This document shows positions 4,104 to 10,667 of a stretch of 10,667 nucleotides of DNA, piece after piece. This stretch comes from JBDTNQ01 sp039933635 (GTDB taxonomy: Bacteria; Acidobacteriota; Vicinamibacteria; Vicinamibacterales; SCN-69-37), in NCBI GenBank assembly GCA_039933635.1, contig JBDTNQ010000128.1:1-10667 (forward strand), in the 5' to 3' direction. The notes beneath the pieces were generated by a model. That model was not told the origin of the DNA, ran no database searches, and saw nothing but the letters and a program-made list of their open reading frames with translations. The position numbers and the translations under genes are program-made. Within the stretch, counting starts at the first letter, position 1. The number at the start of each line of letters is the position of its first letter.

Positions 4104-6596
4104 CTACTTCCCTTCCGCCTTGAGCAGGAGATCCTGGGCGCGCGAGAACGTCGGCGCCGCCTGGAGCGCCAGCAGCGCCTCGCGCCTGGCCTCCGCGGGC
4201 CGCCCCAGCTTGATCAGCGCTTCGGCGACATCGCTGTGGGCCTCGGCCGGGTTCGGTGCGCCGAGCGCGATGCTGGCCTGGAACTCCAACAGCGCCCCAG
4301 CCGCATCATTCTTCGCGAGCAAGCGGCCACCCAGCTTCCCGTGCACACCGGCATCGAACGGATCGAGGTCCGACACCAGCTTGAGAGCCGCCGTCTCTTC
4401 GTCGGCCGCGCCCGCGGCCGCGGCGAGGGTCGCGACCTTGCGCGCGACGTTCACGTTGGTGTGGTCGTAGGTCAGCAGCGCGCGGTACTCACGGCGCGCG
4501 CGATCGGGATCCTTCTGGGTTTCCGCGATTTGCCCGAGCAGCGCGCGCGGACTGCTATCCCCCTGCGCCTGCGGCGCCAGATTGGCGGCACGTTCCAGGG
4601 GAGCCTTGGCGCCATCGAGGTCGTCGTTCTTCAAGAGAGCCACCGCCAGCGCCATCTGGCTCACGTAGTTTCCTGGACTGGCCTGGGCGCGCGCGCGCAG
4701 GCCCGGGACGTCATCGGCCGCCACCTCGGGCTTGGGCACGCGCATCGCCTCGGCGAGGGCGCCGTAGCGCTTGTCCACGAACGTCTTGAACGAGGCTTCG
4801 ACCTCGTCGATGTTCCGGCCGAACGCCTTGACGAACGCATCCGCATCCGTCGCGCCGTCCGCGTACGCGCGCAGCAGCGTGCGCAGGCCCGCCTCGCCAT
4901 TCTGCGCGACGAGATCTTCGACGACGAGCGACGCTTCGAAGTACGCGAGCGAGAGGCTCTCCGGGCGCTTGAACGCCTGCGGCAGCTTCTTCACGCCGAA
5001 GTTCTTGCCCTCGCTCAACGCGCGCGCGTACTCGAGCGCCAGCTCGCGCCCCCACGCGGGCTGACGACGATACTCTTCGTAAACCGAGATGCCTTCGGTG
5101 AGCCAGCGCGGCACGCGATAGTCAGACGCCTGCAGCGAAAACACGTGACCAATCTCGTGCCACATCGTGGCCTGCCAGCTGAACTCCCCTGGCGGTCGTG
5201 CCTTCGGTGAGTCCATCGACACCACACGACCGAAACAGGCGCCGAGCGCCCCAACGAGCCCGGGAAGACCCAGCGTCCGAACCGCGAAGTCGTCGTGAAT
5301 CGGAAACACCTCGACGAGAATCGGACCGACCGGCTTGATGCCGTAGCGCTCGCTGAACTGGCGGTATGCCTCGTCCGCGAGCGGCAACGCGTACGTCCTG
5401 AGGACGGCGGACTCGTCTTTCGCAAATTTGAAGATGAACTCGTTGTGCGGCACGACGTCGAACGTGTCCAGGTGATCGAGCACCGTCAGCAGGTTCTTGG
5501 TGACCGCGGAGCTCTTGTCCAGGTCCCACGACGCGAGCAACGCGGTGCGTGCGGCGGCTTCGTCCCCGGTCCGCGTCAGATACAAACCCAGATCAAACTG
5601 CGACAGGGGATCGCCGGCGTCGATGGCGACGGCCTTCTTCGCAAGCGCGGCCGCATCGTCGAACCGGTACTGGCGGGCTGCCTGCTCGCCGGCCAGTCGA
5701 AAACCGAGCGGCGACGACGGATTCAACGCGGTGACGCGCGCGACTGCAGACTCAGCGGCCGCCGTCCCACCCTGCTTGTAGGCGATGGCGGCGCGGAAGG
5801 CGGCTTCCTCGACTGAATTGGGTTTGACGCGGGAGAGCGTGTCCAGCGCGGCACTGGCCGCAGCTGCGTCTTCGCCCTCGAGCTGCATTTCCGCCGTCGC
5901 GAGCGCGACGTCCGGATGCTCGGGCGCCAGTTCCGTCGCTTTCGCCAGGGCGGCCTTTGACTCGGGACGCGCGTCATCGCTCAGCGCGCGAGCGAGTCCC
6001 ACGTACGCCGGCACCCAGGCCGGATCAATCTGAAGTGCCTGCCGATAGCTCGTCACCGCGTCCGCAGGGCCGTGTCGTTCGAGCTGGATGTCGCCCCAAG
6101 CCGTCTGGATGTCGGCACGGCGGACGTCCGCCGTCCGTTGGTAGGCGTCGTTCGCCAGAAGGAACTCGCGAATCCCGGTGGCCGCCCGGGCCAGGCGGAA
6201 GTAGTCATCCGGTCCCGGAAAGTTCCGCACGTTCGCCATCGGATCCAGTCGGCGACGGCCTTCGGCCACGCGTCCCGTGCGAATGTCGAGCAGGCCCAGT
6301 TCGAGAGAGGCGTCGCCAAGCGGCAGGCGATCCGCGAACGGCGTCAGCCGTTCACGGGCCTCCGCGTCCTTGCCCTGGAACATGTCGACGAGTGCGAGGG
6401 CGACCGCGCGAGAGGCGTCATCGGCGGTCGTCGTCTCCGCGAGACGCCTGGCCGCAGCCAGATCGCCGTGCGCGAGCGCCGTGCGCGTCTGGCGCGTGAC
6501 GTCAATCGACGCGCCGCGGCCCTGCGCGCCAACGGACGACACGGCGAGCAGCAGAGCTATCGACAAATTCAGCGATCGTCGGATCATCGTTCGCAT
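4104..6596 (-). CDS. Secreted TPR protein with gluzincin metallopeptidase domain
   Basis: This is an 830-residue exported protein. The start is taken as the ATG at 6596, which gives a standard signal peptide (two Arg pairs, hydrophobic core, AQG-type end at about 25-26). An ATG at 6587 is also possible. The longer TTG start at 6638 overlaps a probable -10 box. Alanine-rich helical repeats of TPR type span about 40-370. A peptidase domain of the MA-like gluzincin type (about 385-610) follows, with HEIGH at 480-484 and WLTEG about 20 residues later (E501 as third zinc ligand). The catalytic Glu and all three ligands are present, so activity is plausible. A second TPR block (about 630-820) closes the chain. 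Known relatives are periplasmic or surface proteins of unknown substrate. The gene is first in a two-gene operon with the caspase-like gene, with no spacing between them, which suggests a shared envelope function. Confidence 0.88.
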   Translation of the reverse strand: MRTMIRRSLNLSIALLLAVSSVGAQGRGASIDVTRQTRTALAHGDLAAARRLAETTTADDASRAVALALVDMFQGKDAEARERLTPFADRLPLGDASLELGLLDIRTGRVAEGRRRLDPMANVRNFPGPDDYFRLARAATGIREFLLANDAYQRTADVRRADIQTAWGDIQLERHGPADAVTSYRQALQIDPAWVPAYVGLARALSDDARPESKAALAKATELAPEHPDVALATAEMQLEGEDAAAASAALDTLSRVKPNSVEEAAFRAAIAYKQGGTAAAESAVARVTALNPSSPLGFRLAGEQAARQYRFDDAAALAKKAVAIDAGDPLSQFDLGLYLTRTGDEAAARTALLASWDLDKSSAVTKNLLTVLDHLDTFDVVPHNEFIFKFAKDESAVLRTYALPLADEAYRQFSERYGIKPVGPILVEVFPIHDDFAVRTLGLPGLVGALGACFGRVVSMDSPKARPPGEFSWQATMWHEIGHVFSLQASDYRVPRWLTEGISVYEEYRRQPAWGRELALEYARALSEGKNFGVKKLPQAFKRPESLSLAYFEASLVVEDLVAQNGEAGLRTLLRAYADGATDADAFVKAFGRNIDEVEASFKTFVDKRYGALAEAMRVPKPEVAADDVPGLRARAQASPGNYVSQMALAVALLKNDDLDGAKAPLERAANLAPQAQGDSSPRALLGQIAETQKDPDRARREYRALLTYDHTNVNVARKVATLAAAAGAADEETAALKLVSDLDPFDAGVHGKLGGRLLAKNDAAGALLEFQASIALGAPNPAEAHSDVAEALIKLGRPAEARREALLALQAAPTFSRAQDLLLKAEGK
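4107..4116 (-). promoter_or_regulatory. Ribosome binding site for the caspase-like gene
   Basis: GGAAGGGAAG on the minus strand is purine-rich and lies three bases before the ATG. It is formed by the last codons (Glu-Gly-Lys) of the upstream TPR gene, whose TAG abuts the ATG directly. This supports translational coupling and the chosen start. Confidence 0.6.
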
Positions 6597-6723
6597 CAAA
6601 TCTTGCTCACGTCCGTTTGGGATGAAGGTCTGCCTCAATCATAGTGACGCCCAGAGGACAGCGCCAGCCGGAGATGGTGAGGAAAAGATGACAAAGCGGC
6701 CGCAGGTTGCGGTGCTCGGGCGG
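6597..6723 (-). other. Upstream region of the TPR peptidase operon
   Basis: This 127-base spacer lies between the stop of the flavoprotein gene and the start of the TPR gene, both on the minus strand. It carries a TATGAT hexamer at 6638-6643. I see no terminator hairpin with a T tract for the flavoprotein gene and no other gene. Confidence 0.5.
6638..6643 (-). promoter_or_regulatory. Putative -10 box (TATGAT) for the TPR/caspase-like operon
   Basis: TATGAT on the minus strand matches the bacterial -10 consensus at five of six bases and would give a leader of about 35 bases to the ATG at 6596. The -35 region is poor. Its position argues against the alternative TTG start at 6638, which overlaps it. 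Confidence 0.4.
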
Positions 6724-7854
6724 CTAGGCTTCCGCGGCGTACCGCAACGCCCGACGACACGCGGCGGGGAACATGCGCGCGCCGATACTGGCGGCGTCTA
6801 CCGCAGCGGGCGTCGCCACGCAGCGGCGAACCCAGCGATCGAATTGAAGTTTGCGGCCAATCGCGCGGTGTCGCGCCTCGGCGAGGCGGCCAATCGCGAT
6901 CGCGAACTGCCCATCCTCGAGCGTCTTCATGGCTTCCAGCGCGGCCAAACGCCCCCCCTGGACGGCGAGGCTCAGCCCGTCCGCCGTGGCGGGATCGGCA
7001 AAGCCAGCGGCGTCGCCAGCAAGGAGCAGGCCCGGGGAGCCGGGCGAGTGCGCGCCGACGGTGAGGGGACCGACCACGCCGATGCCACGGTCGAATCGCA
7101 CGCGCGTGAACCGGGCCAGTAGCTCACGATCACGCGAGAGCACGCGGCGAATGACGTCCTGCGGACTGCGCCCTTCCGGCGGCGACGGCACGGACACCCA
7201 AAGACTGACGGCACCATCGGCCAGCGGCGTCAATCCGAGACACCACCCGTGGCGCGCGTGGACCTCGCTCGCGTCGGTCATGCCATCCACATCAGACACG
7301 TGGGCCCCAAACGCCCAGCGCGGCGATTTGGACGCGGACATCTGCAAGCCGAGTTGGCGCGCCAAAATGGATCGCCGGCCATCGGCCGCGATCACGAAGT
7401 TGGCCGGCATCCGGGTCTCGGTGTGGCTTGCGCGCGATCGCAACACCACGCCGCGCACCCGCAACAACGCGCCGGAGTCGTCCATGAGGGGCCGGCGGAC
7501 GATGTCGCCGGGATGGAAGCGGGCGCCGGCCTGGATGGCTTCATCGAGCAGCCACGCGTCGAGGTCCCGGCGAGGCAAGGACACGCCGTGCATCGGACCG
7601 TAGTCCGCGTCAACGCCCCCAAACGGGCCAGTGACGCGCATGGCCGGAATCATGCGCGCGCCCTGTCTCACCGCCGGATCGAGACCGAGTGACTGCAGCA
7701 GCGTCACGGCTCCAGGATTCAACAGGTCGCCACAGAGCCGATCGCGAGGCATCGCATCGCGATCGACAACCAGCACCCTGGCGCCCGCGCGCGCCAGGAC
7801 CAGAGCGGCAATGGATCCGGCCGGTCCCGCGCCGGCGACGATGACGTCAAGCAT
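6724..7854 (-). CDS. FAD-dependent oxidoreductase, geranylgeranyl-reductase family
   Basis: This is a 376-residue flavoprotein, close to the family's usual length. An N-terminal Rossmann fold shows GAGPAG at 8-13 with the acidic ribose-binding residue D31. DRLCGD follows at 38-43, typical of the geranylgeranyl reductase / UbiH-like group. ADGRRS sits at 157-162, and the second FAD motif, LLLAGDAAGFADPATADGL, begins at 276 with its Asp at 281. There is no membrane segment or signal peptide, so it is probably cytosolic or membrane-peripheral. Members reduce isoprenoid double bonds or oxidise aromatic and polyketide substrates; relatives occur beside type III polyketide synthases and UbiA prenyltransferases. 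None of those partners is in view, so the substrate cannot be named. It is divergent from the arabinokinase-like glycosyltransferase gene across a 95-base gap. Confidence 0.88.
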   Translation of the reverse strand: MLDVIVAGAGPAGSIAALVLARAGARVLVVDRDAMPRDRLCGDLLNPGAVTLLQSLGLDPAVRQGARMIPAMRVTGPFGGVDADYGPMHGVSLPRRDLDAWLLDEAIQAGARFHPGDIVRRPLMDDSGALLRVRGVVLRSRASHTETRMPANFVIAADGRRSILARQLGLQMSASKSPRWAFGAHVSDVDGMTDASEVHARHGWCLGLTPLADGAVSLWVSVPSPPEGRSPQDVIRRVLSRDRELLARFTRVRFDRGIGVVGPLTVGAHSPGSPGLLLAGDAAGFADPATADGLSLAVQGGRLAALEAMKTLEDGQFAIAIGRLAEARHRAIGRKLQFDRWVRRCVATPAAVDAASIGARMFPAACRRALRYAAEA

Positions 7855-7949
7855 AGGGACCCGCAGGCAACGGGCCGCACGCTGCCGCTGCCGGCTGGGT
7901 ACGCGCCCTCTGGCTTCAGGCTACCGCATTACCATTGCACGCAGCACCT
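7855..7949. promoter_or_regulatory. Divergent intergenic region, flavoprotein / glycosyltransferase-like
   Basis: This 95-base gap between divergent starts must hold the promoters of both genes if they are not driven from elsewhere. The best AT-rich hexamer is TACCAT at 7930-7935, facing the rightward gene and fourteen bases before its ATG. It is a weak match without a clear -35. Neither start has a good Shine-Dalgarno. Confidence 0.35.
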
Positions 7950-9053
7950 ATGTCGATCGTCTTCTACATTTCCGGTCACGGCTTCGGGCACGCGTCTCGC
8001 GACGTCGAGGTCATCAACGCCCTTGGATCGATCTGCCACTCACGCCTGGTCCTGCGAACCGGCGTCAATCCGGATCTCCTGGCGCGCACGTTGCGCGTGC
8101 CCTATGCGCTGCTGCCAGGTGCCTGCGACACCGGCATCGTGCAGGCCACAAGCATCGCCCACGACGATCCCGCCACGGTCCACGCGGCCCTCGACTTCCA
8201 CCGCACGTACGACGCCCGCATCGACGCCGAAGTCCAGACGCTGGCCGACGAACACGTGGACCTCATCGTCGGCGACATTCCCCCAGTGGCGTTTGCCGTC
8301 GCGTCACGTCTTGGCGTCCCGTCCGTCGCCATCGGCAACTTCACCTGGGACTGGATCTACGAAACGCATCCGGGATTTCTGCCGGGCGGGGCTCGAGTGC
8401 TGGCGGAGATCAGGGCGAGCTACCGTGAGGCGAGCCTCGCACTGGAACTGCCATTTTCCGGCGGTTTCGACATCTTTCCCGTCGTCAAACACGTGCCGCT
8501 CATCGCTCGGCGCTCGACCCAATCCCGCTCAGATACTCGCAGCTACTTCGGACTCGCCACCGACGCGCGCGTGGCCCTTCTCTCGTTCGGGGGATATGGA
8601 CTGCCAGATCTGGATCTCTCGACGCTCGACTGCCGCGAAAGCTGGACGATCGTCACGACCGATCGGGTCACGAGTCCCGGCTCAGAACCGATGCCGCATG
8701 TGCGAACGGTCGTCGAGCGTGACTTCCTGTCGAGCCGGTTCCGCTATGAGGACCTCGTCGCAGCCTCGGACGTGGTCGTGACGAAACCGGGCTTCGGCAT
8801 CATCGCGGAGTGCATCTCCACCGGCACGGCGATGCTCTACACCTCACGCGGCGAATTCAGGGAATACGACGTGCTCGTGAACGCGCTGCCGCGCTACGTG
8901 CGTTCGCGCTTCATCGACCAGCCCACATTGTTCGCGGGACGTTGGCGCGAATCACTCGACGCACTACTCGATCAGCCCGCTCCTCCAGAGCGCATGGCGC
9001 TGGACGGCGCGGAGGTGGCGGCGGCGGAGATATTGGCGAGGCTGGAGGCCTAG
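7950..9053 (+). CDS. GT-B glycosyltransferase-like protein, arabinokinase N-domain type
   Basis: This is a 367-residue cytosolic protein with the start at the ATG at 7950. A TTG at 7935 would add five residues and is less likely. The opening strand followed by SGHGFGHASR (8-17) is the signature of the glycosyltransferase-like N-terminal half of plant L-arabinokinase and its bacterial relatives. FTWDWIY (131-137) matches the same group. The C-terminal Rossmann half has a Gly-rich turn, SFGGYG (212-217), and DVVVTKPGFGIIAE (274-287), a MurG/UGT-like nucleotide-sugar-binding segment, then a REYD motif at 304-307. In plants this module is fused to a GHMP sugar kinase. Here it is a stand-alone protein and no kinase gene is nearby. 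The donor and acceptor are unknown. It ends in the CTAG shared with the convergent methyltransferase gene. Confidence 0.82.
   Translation: MSIVFYISGHGFGHASRDVEVINALGSICHSRLVLRTGVNPDLLARTLRVPYALLPGACDTGIVQATSIAHDDPATVHAALDFHRTYDARIDAEVQTLADEHVDLIVGDIPPVAFAVASRLGVPSVAIGNFTWDWIYETHPGFLPGGARVLAEIRASYREASLALELPFSGGFDIFPVVKHVPLIARRSTQSRSDTRSYFGLATDARVALLSFGGYGLPDLDLSTLDCRESWTIVTTDRVTSPGSEPMPHVRTVVERDFLSSRFRYEDLVAASDVVVTKPGFGIIAECISTGTAMLYTSRGEFREYDVLVNALPRYVRSRFIDQPTLFAGRWRESLDALLDQPAPPERMALDGAEVAAAEILARLEA
9050..9053. other. CTAG shared by two convergent stop codons
   Basis: The palindrome CTAG supplies TAG to the rightward gene (9051-9053) and TAG to the leftward gene (9050-9052), so the two genes overlap tail to tail by four bases with no intergenic DNA. 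Confidence 0.9.
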
Positions 9054-9688
9054 CTTAATCCTGGAGCCCTCGCGGCTCCAACATCCTTCGTCCAGGTCAG
9101 GACCAGCGCCGGCGGCACGTTCCGCAGGACCAGACGGACCTTGGGCGCGCACGACATGTGGGCGGTCATGCTGCGCCGGAAGTTGATCGCAGGGGGCAGG
9201 CCATAGCCGTGGAGATACTGGAACGTGGTGAACGTCCCGCCGGGCCGCAGCACGGTCGCGACGTTGCTCAGAATCTCGCGCGTCATCGTGGGCGGCAGAC
9301 TGACGAAGGGCAGCCCGGACACGATGTGATCGATGGGGCCCATGCCGCGATCGGTGACGAGCGCCTGGAGTTGCTCGGCGGACGCGCACACGCATTGCAC
9401 CTGCGGCCAGCGCTTCTGAATCTCACGCACGAAGGCCGGATCGATATCGACGGCCAGAAACTCCGTCTCCGCCCCGAGGCGCTCGACGATGGCCGCGGTG
9501 AACGCGCCCGTGCCAGGGCCCAACTCGATGATCCGTCCCGGTTTGTGGAGGTCGACGCCGTCCACCATGGCTTCGGCCAGCGCGCGTGAACTCGCCGTCA
9601 ACGCGCCAACGGTCCGGGGACTTCGCAGAAAGCGGCTGAAGAGCAGCGCGTGTTCGCGGAGGCTCGTGCCGTTGGACGATTCGCTCAT
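9050..9688 (-). CDS. PmtA-like class I SAM methyltransferase
   Basis: This 212-residue protein has a class I SAM-binding fold. Motif I is ELGPGTGAF (55-63). The acidic residue after strand 2 is in AVDID (79-83). An SGLPF segment (124-128) occupies the motif IV position. The N-terminal lead (about 16-41, with SPRTVGALTASSRALAEAM) is the hallmark of the phospholipid N-methyltransferase/KsgA-like group (PmtA, COG3963). PmtA enzymes methylate phosphatidylethanolamine to phosphatidylcholine at the membrane face. This could be such an enzyme, but the group also includes methyltransferases of other substrates, so I give no symbol. It is coupled to the upstream MetF-like gene by an ATGA overlap with a good Shine-Dalgarno (GGAGGG), which would suit a methyl-metabolism pair. 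It shares its stop with the convergent gene. Confidence 0.82.
   Translation of the reverse strand: MSESSNGTSLREHALLFSRFLRSPRTVGALTASSRALAEAMVDGVDLHKPGRIIELGPGTGAFTAAIVERLGAETEFLAVDIDPAFVREIQKRWPQVQCVCASAEQLQALVTDRGMGPIDHIVSGLPFVSLPPTMTREILSNVATVLRPGGTFTTFQYLHGYGLPPAINFRRSMTAHMSCAPKVRLVLRNVPPALVLTWTKDVGAARAPGLS
9062..9080 (+). terminator. Possible hairpin after the glycosyltransferase-like gene
   Basis: TGGAGCC (9062-9068) and GGCTCCA (9074-9080) form a seven-pair stem with a five-base loop, eight bases past the rightward stop. It lies inside the C-terminal codons of the leftward methyltransferase gene and has no T tract, so a terminator role is tentative. Confidence 0.35.
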
Positions 9689-10667
9689 GCGGACTTGCCC
9701 TCCGATGGCGCCGACGCTAGTCCGCGAAGGTGCGGACGAACCGCGTCGAGCACCCGCTCGGCGGTATCAGATGTGCCGTGAAGCCACGTACACACTAACC
9801 CATCCGCGCGTTCCCGTAGCCATTCGATGATTTCGACCGTCACCCGGCCCGCCTCGGCGCCCTGGTCGCCGGCCTCTCTCAGCCGGGCGAGGACGGCGTC
9901 GGACGCCCGCACGCCGACGACCTCGCTCGAAAGAACTTCAGCCTGGCGCGCACTCTCGAGCATCGCCACACCAGCCAGCACTGGAAGACCCAGCGACCGG
10001 AGCCGGCGCAGGACGGGTTCGAACGCTTCCAGATCGAGCACCGGCGGCGTGACGAGGAACTCCGCGCCTGCCTCGATCTTGCGCGTCAGACGGTCCCATT
10101 CGGCGTCGTCATCGGCCGGGAACGGATTGAACGTCGCGCCGATGTGAAACGCGGTGGACGCGCCGAGCGCCTGCCCTGCCATGTCCTGGCCGTGATTCAG
10201 GCGCGTCGCCAGATTGATGAGCCCGATGGCGTCCACCTCGAAGACCGAGGTGTGTTCCGGGTAGTTCCCCGCGCGCGCGGGACTACCGGTCGTCAGCAGC
10301 ACGTTGCGGATCCCCATGGCGTGCGCGCCGACGAGATCGGCCTGGAGGCCAATGAGCGTGCGATCGCGACACGGACAGTGCAACAGGGTCTCGACACCGG
10401 CGCGTTCGACGAGGGCCGCGAGGGCGAGCGCGCTGGCGCGCGCGCCCGAGCGCGGATAGTCAGGCACGCTGACCGCGACGGCGCCGCCGTCGCGGAATCG
10501 GCGCGCCTGACCGGTCGTCGCCGCGAGGTCCAGCCCTCGCGGCGCGCGGATGTCGACGACCGCCACGAAGTGGTGGTCGTCGAATGCACGGGCCAGCGCC
10601 GACTTGTCGCGGCGGCCGACGACGACGGCCGCCGCGCTGGCGGGTTCGGACACCGACGCGGACGTGG
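9685..10667 (-). CDS. MetF-like protein with altered active site, 5' end off window
   Basis: The TIM-barrel sequence follows the methylenetetrahydrofolate reductase domain of BHMT-MetF fusion proteins (YitJ type). It has the HCPCRDR motif (92-98, numbering from the GTG at 10653), GLQADLVGAHAMGIRNVLL (102-120), SVFEVDAIGLI (136-146), FNPF (175-178), KIEAGAEF (192-199) and the VLAGV strand (225-229). MetF enzymes use FAD and NAD(P)H to make methyl-folate. Three positions equivalent to E. coli Glu28, Asp120 and Gln183 are changed: D34 (in VVDIRAP), S124 (TGSP for TGDP) and P203 (VTPP for TQP). The reading frame stays open to the right edge with a Ser/Ala/Thr/Pro-rich stretch. The GTG at 10653 has no Shine-Dalgarno, so the true start probably lies outside, possibly with an N-terminal domain. 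The gene overlaps the methyltransferase start by ATGA. Confidence 0.82.
   Translation of the reverse strand, partial: TSASVSEPASAAAVVVGRRDKSALARAFDDHHFVAVVDIRAPRGLDLAATTGQARRFRDGGAVAVSVPDYPRSGARASALALAALVERAGVETLLHCPCRDRTLIGLQADLVGAHAMGIRNVLLTTGSPARAGNYPEHTSVFEVDAIGLINLATRLNHGQDMAGQALGASTAFHIGATFNPFPADDDAEWDRLTRKIEAGAEFLVTPPVLDLEAFEPVLRRLRSLGLPVLAGVAMLESARQAEVLSSEVVGVRASDAVLARLREAGDQGAEAGRVTVEIIEWLRERADGLVCTWLHGTSDTAERVLDAVRPHLRGLASAPSEGKSA
9698..9703 (-). promoter_or_regulatory. Ribosome binding site for the methyltransferase gene
   Basis: GGAGGG on the minus strand lies nine bases before the ATG at 9688, inside the end of the MetF-like gene. It is the clearest Shine-Dalgarno in the window and fixes this start. 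Confidence 0.7.

Noticed and set aside
3189..5210. Very long plus-strand open frame (673 codons) across the caspase-like and TPR genes
   Set aside because: It spans the junction of two well-supported minus-strand genes, is extremely Arg-rich and shows no motif. Open antisense frames of this length are common at this base composition.
6597..6638. TTG start at 6638 for the TPR peptidase gene
   Set aside because: It overlaps the probable -10 box TATGAT and would place 14 polar residues before a standard signal peptide. The ATG at 6596 is preferred.
1..10667. Mobile element, phage or defence system
   Set aside because: I looked for transposase, integrase, toxin-antitoxin, restriction or reverse-transcriptase motifs and for flanking direct repeats and found none. 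Composition looks even throughout.
1..10667. tRNA, rRNA or riboswitch
   Set aside because: The only substantial gaps (under 135 bases each) show no cloverleaf arms or conserved riboswitch cores that I could recognise by eye.

Overview
This is a GC-rich, gene-dense bacterial window with long shadow frames on both strands. Family composition and base usage suggest a soil-type Acidobacteriota (Vicinamibacteria-like). That is inference from style; there is no marker gene here. I see no rRNA, tRNA, CRISPR array, insertion sequence or phage gene. Ten protein genes fill almost everything from position 134 to the right edge.

Layout. (1) 1-133: an octamer tandem repeat with seven G5 tracts, then a short gene-free stretch. 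(2) 134-2022, minus: a two-gene operon of an FHA-GAF-SpoIIE/PP2C phosphatase followed by a small two-helix membrane protein, joined by a GTGA overlap. (3) 2092-2295, minus: a zinc-ribbon protein with one membrane helix. Divergent from it, at 2427-3080 plus, is a rhomboid-family membrane protein that has lost both catalytic residues. (4) 3111-6596, minus: a secreted TPR/gluzincin metallopeptidase-like protein, then a secreted caspase-fold (clan CD) protein, coupled through an abutting TAG-ATG. The caspase-like protein keeps the His but has Thr where the Cys should be, and it carries an EF-hand-type loop. A strong hairpin separates this operon from the rhomboid gene. (5) 6724-7854, minus: a geranylgeranyl-reductase-type flavoprotein. 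Divergent from it, at 7950-9053 plus, is a GT-B protein resembling the N-terminal domain of plant L-arabinokinase. (6) 9050-10667, minus: a MetF-like protein open to the right edge, coupled by an ATGA overlap to a PmtA-like SAM methyltransferase. The methyltransferase shares a palindromic CTAG double stop with the glycosyltransferase-like gene.

How it fits together. Region 2 looks like a stress or partner-switch signalling output. Regions 3 and 4 place three protease-fold proteins side by side: one apparently active metallopeptidase, one pseudo-rhomboid and one Cys-less caspase-like protein. This suggests binding or scaffolding at the cell envelope rather than simple proteolysis. Region 6 pairs a methyltransferase with a MetF homologue that is altered at three folate/flavin-site positions (Glu to Asp, Asp to Ser, Gln to Pro), so it may not be an ordinary methylenetetrahydrofolate reductase. 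The most notable theme is this series of probable pseudoenzymes. It rests on motif reading by eye and needs alignments and structural models.
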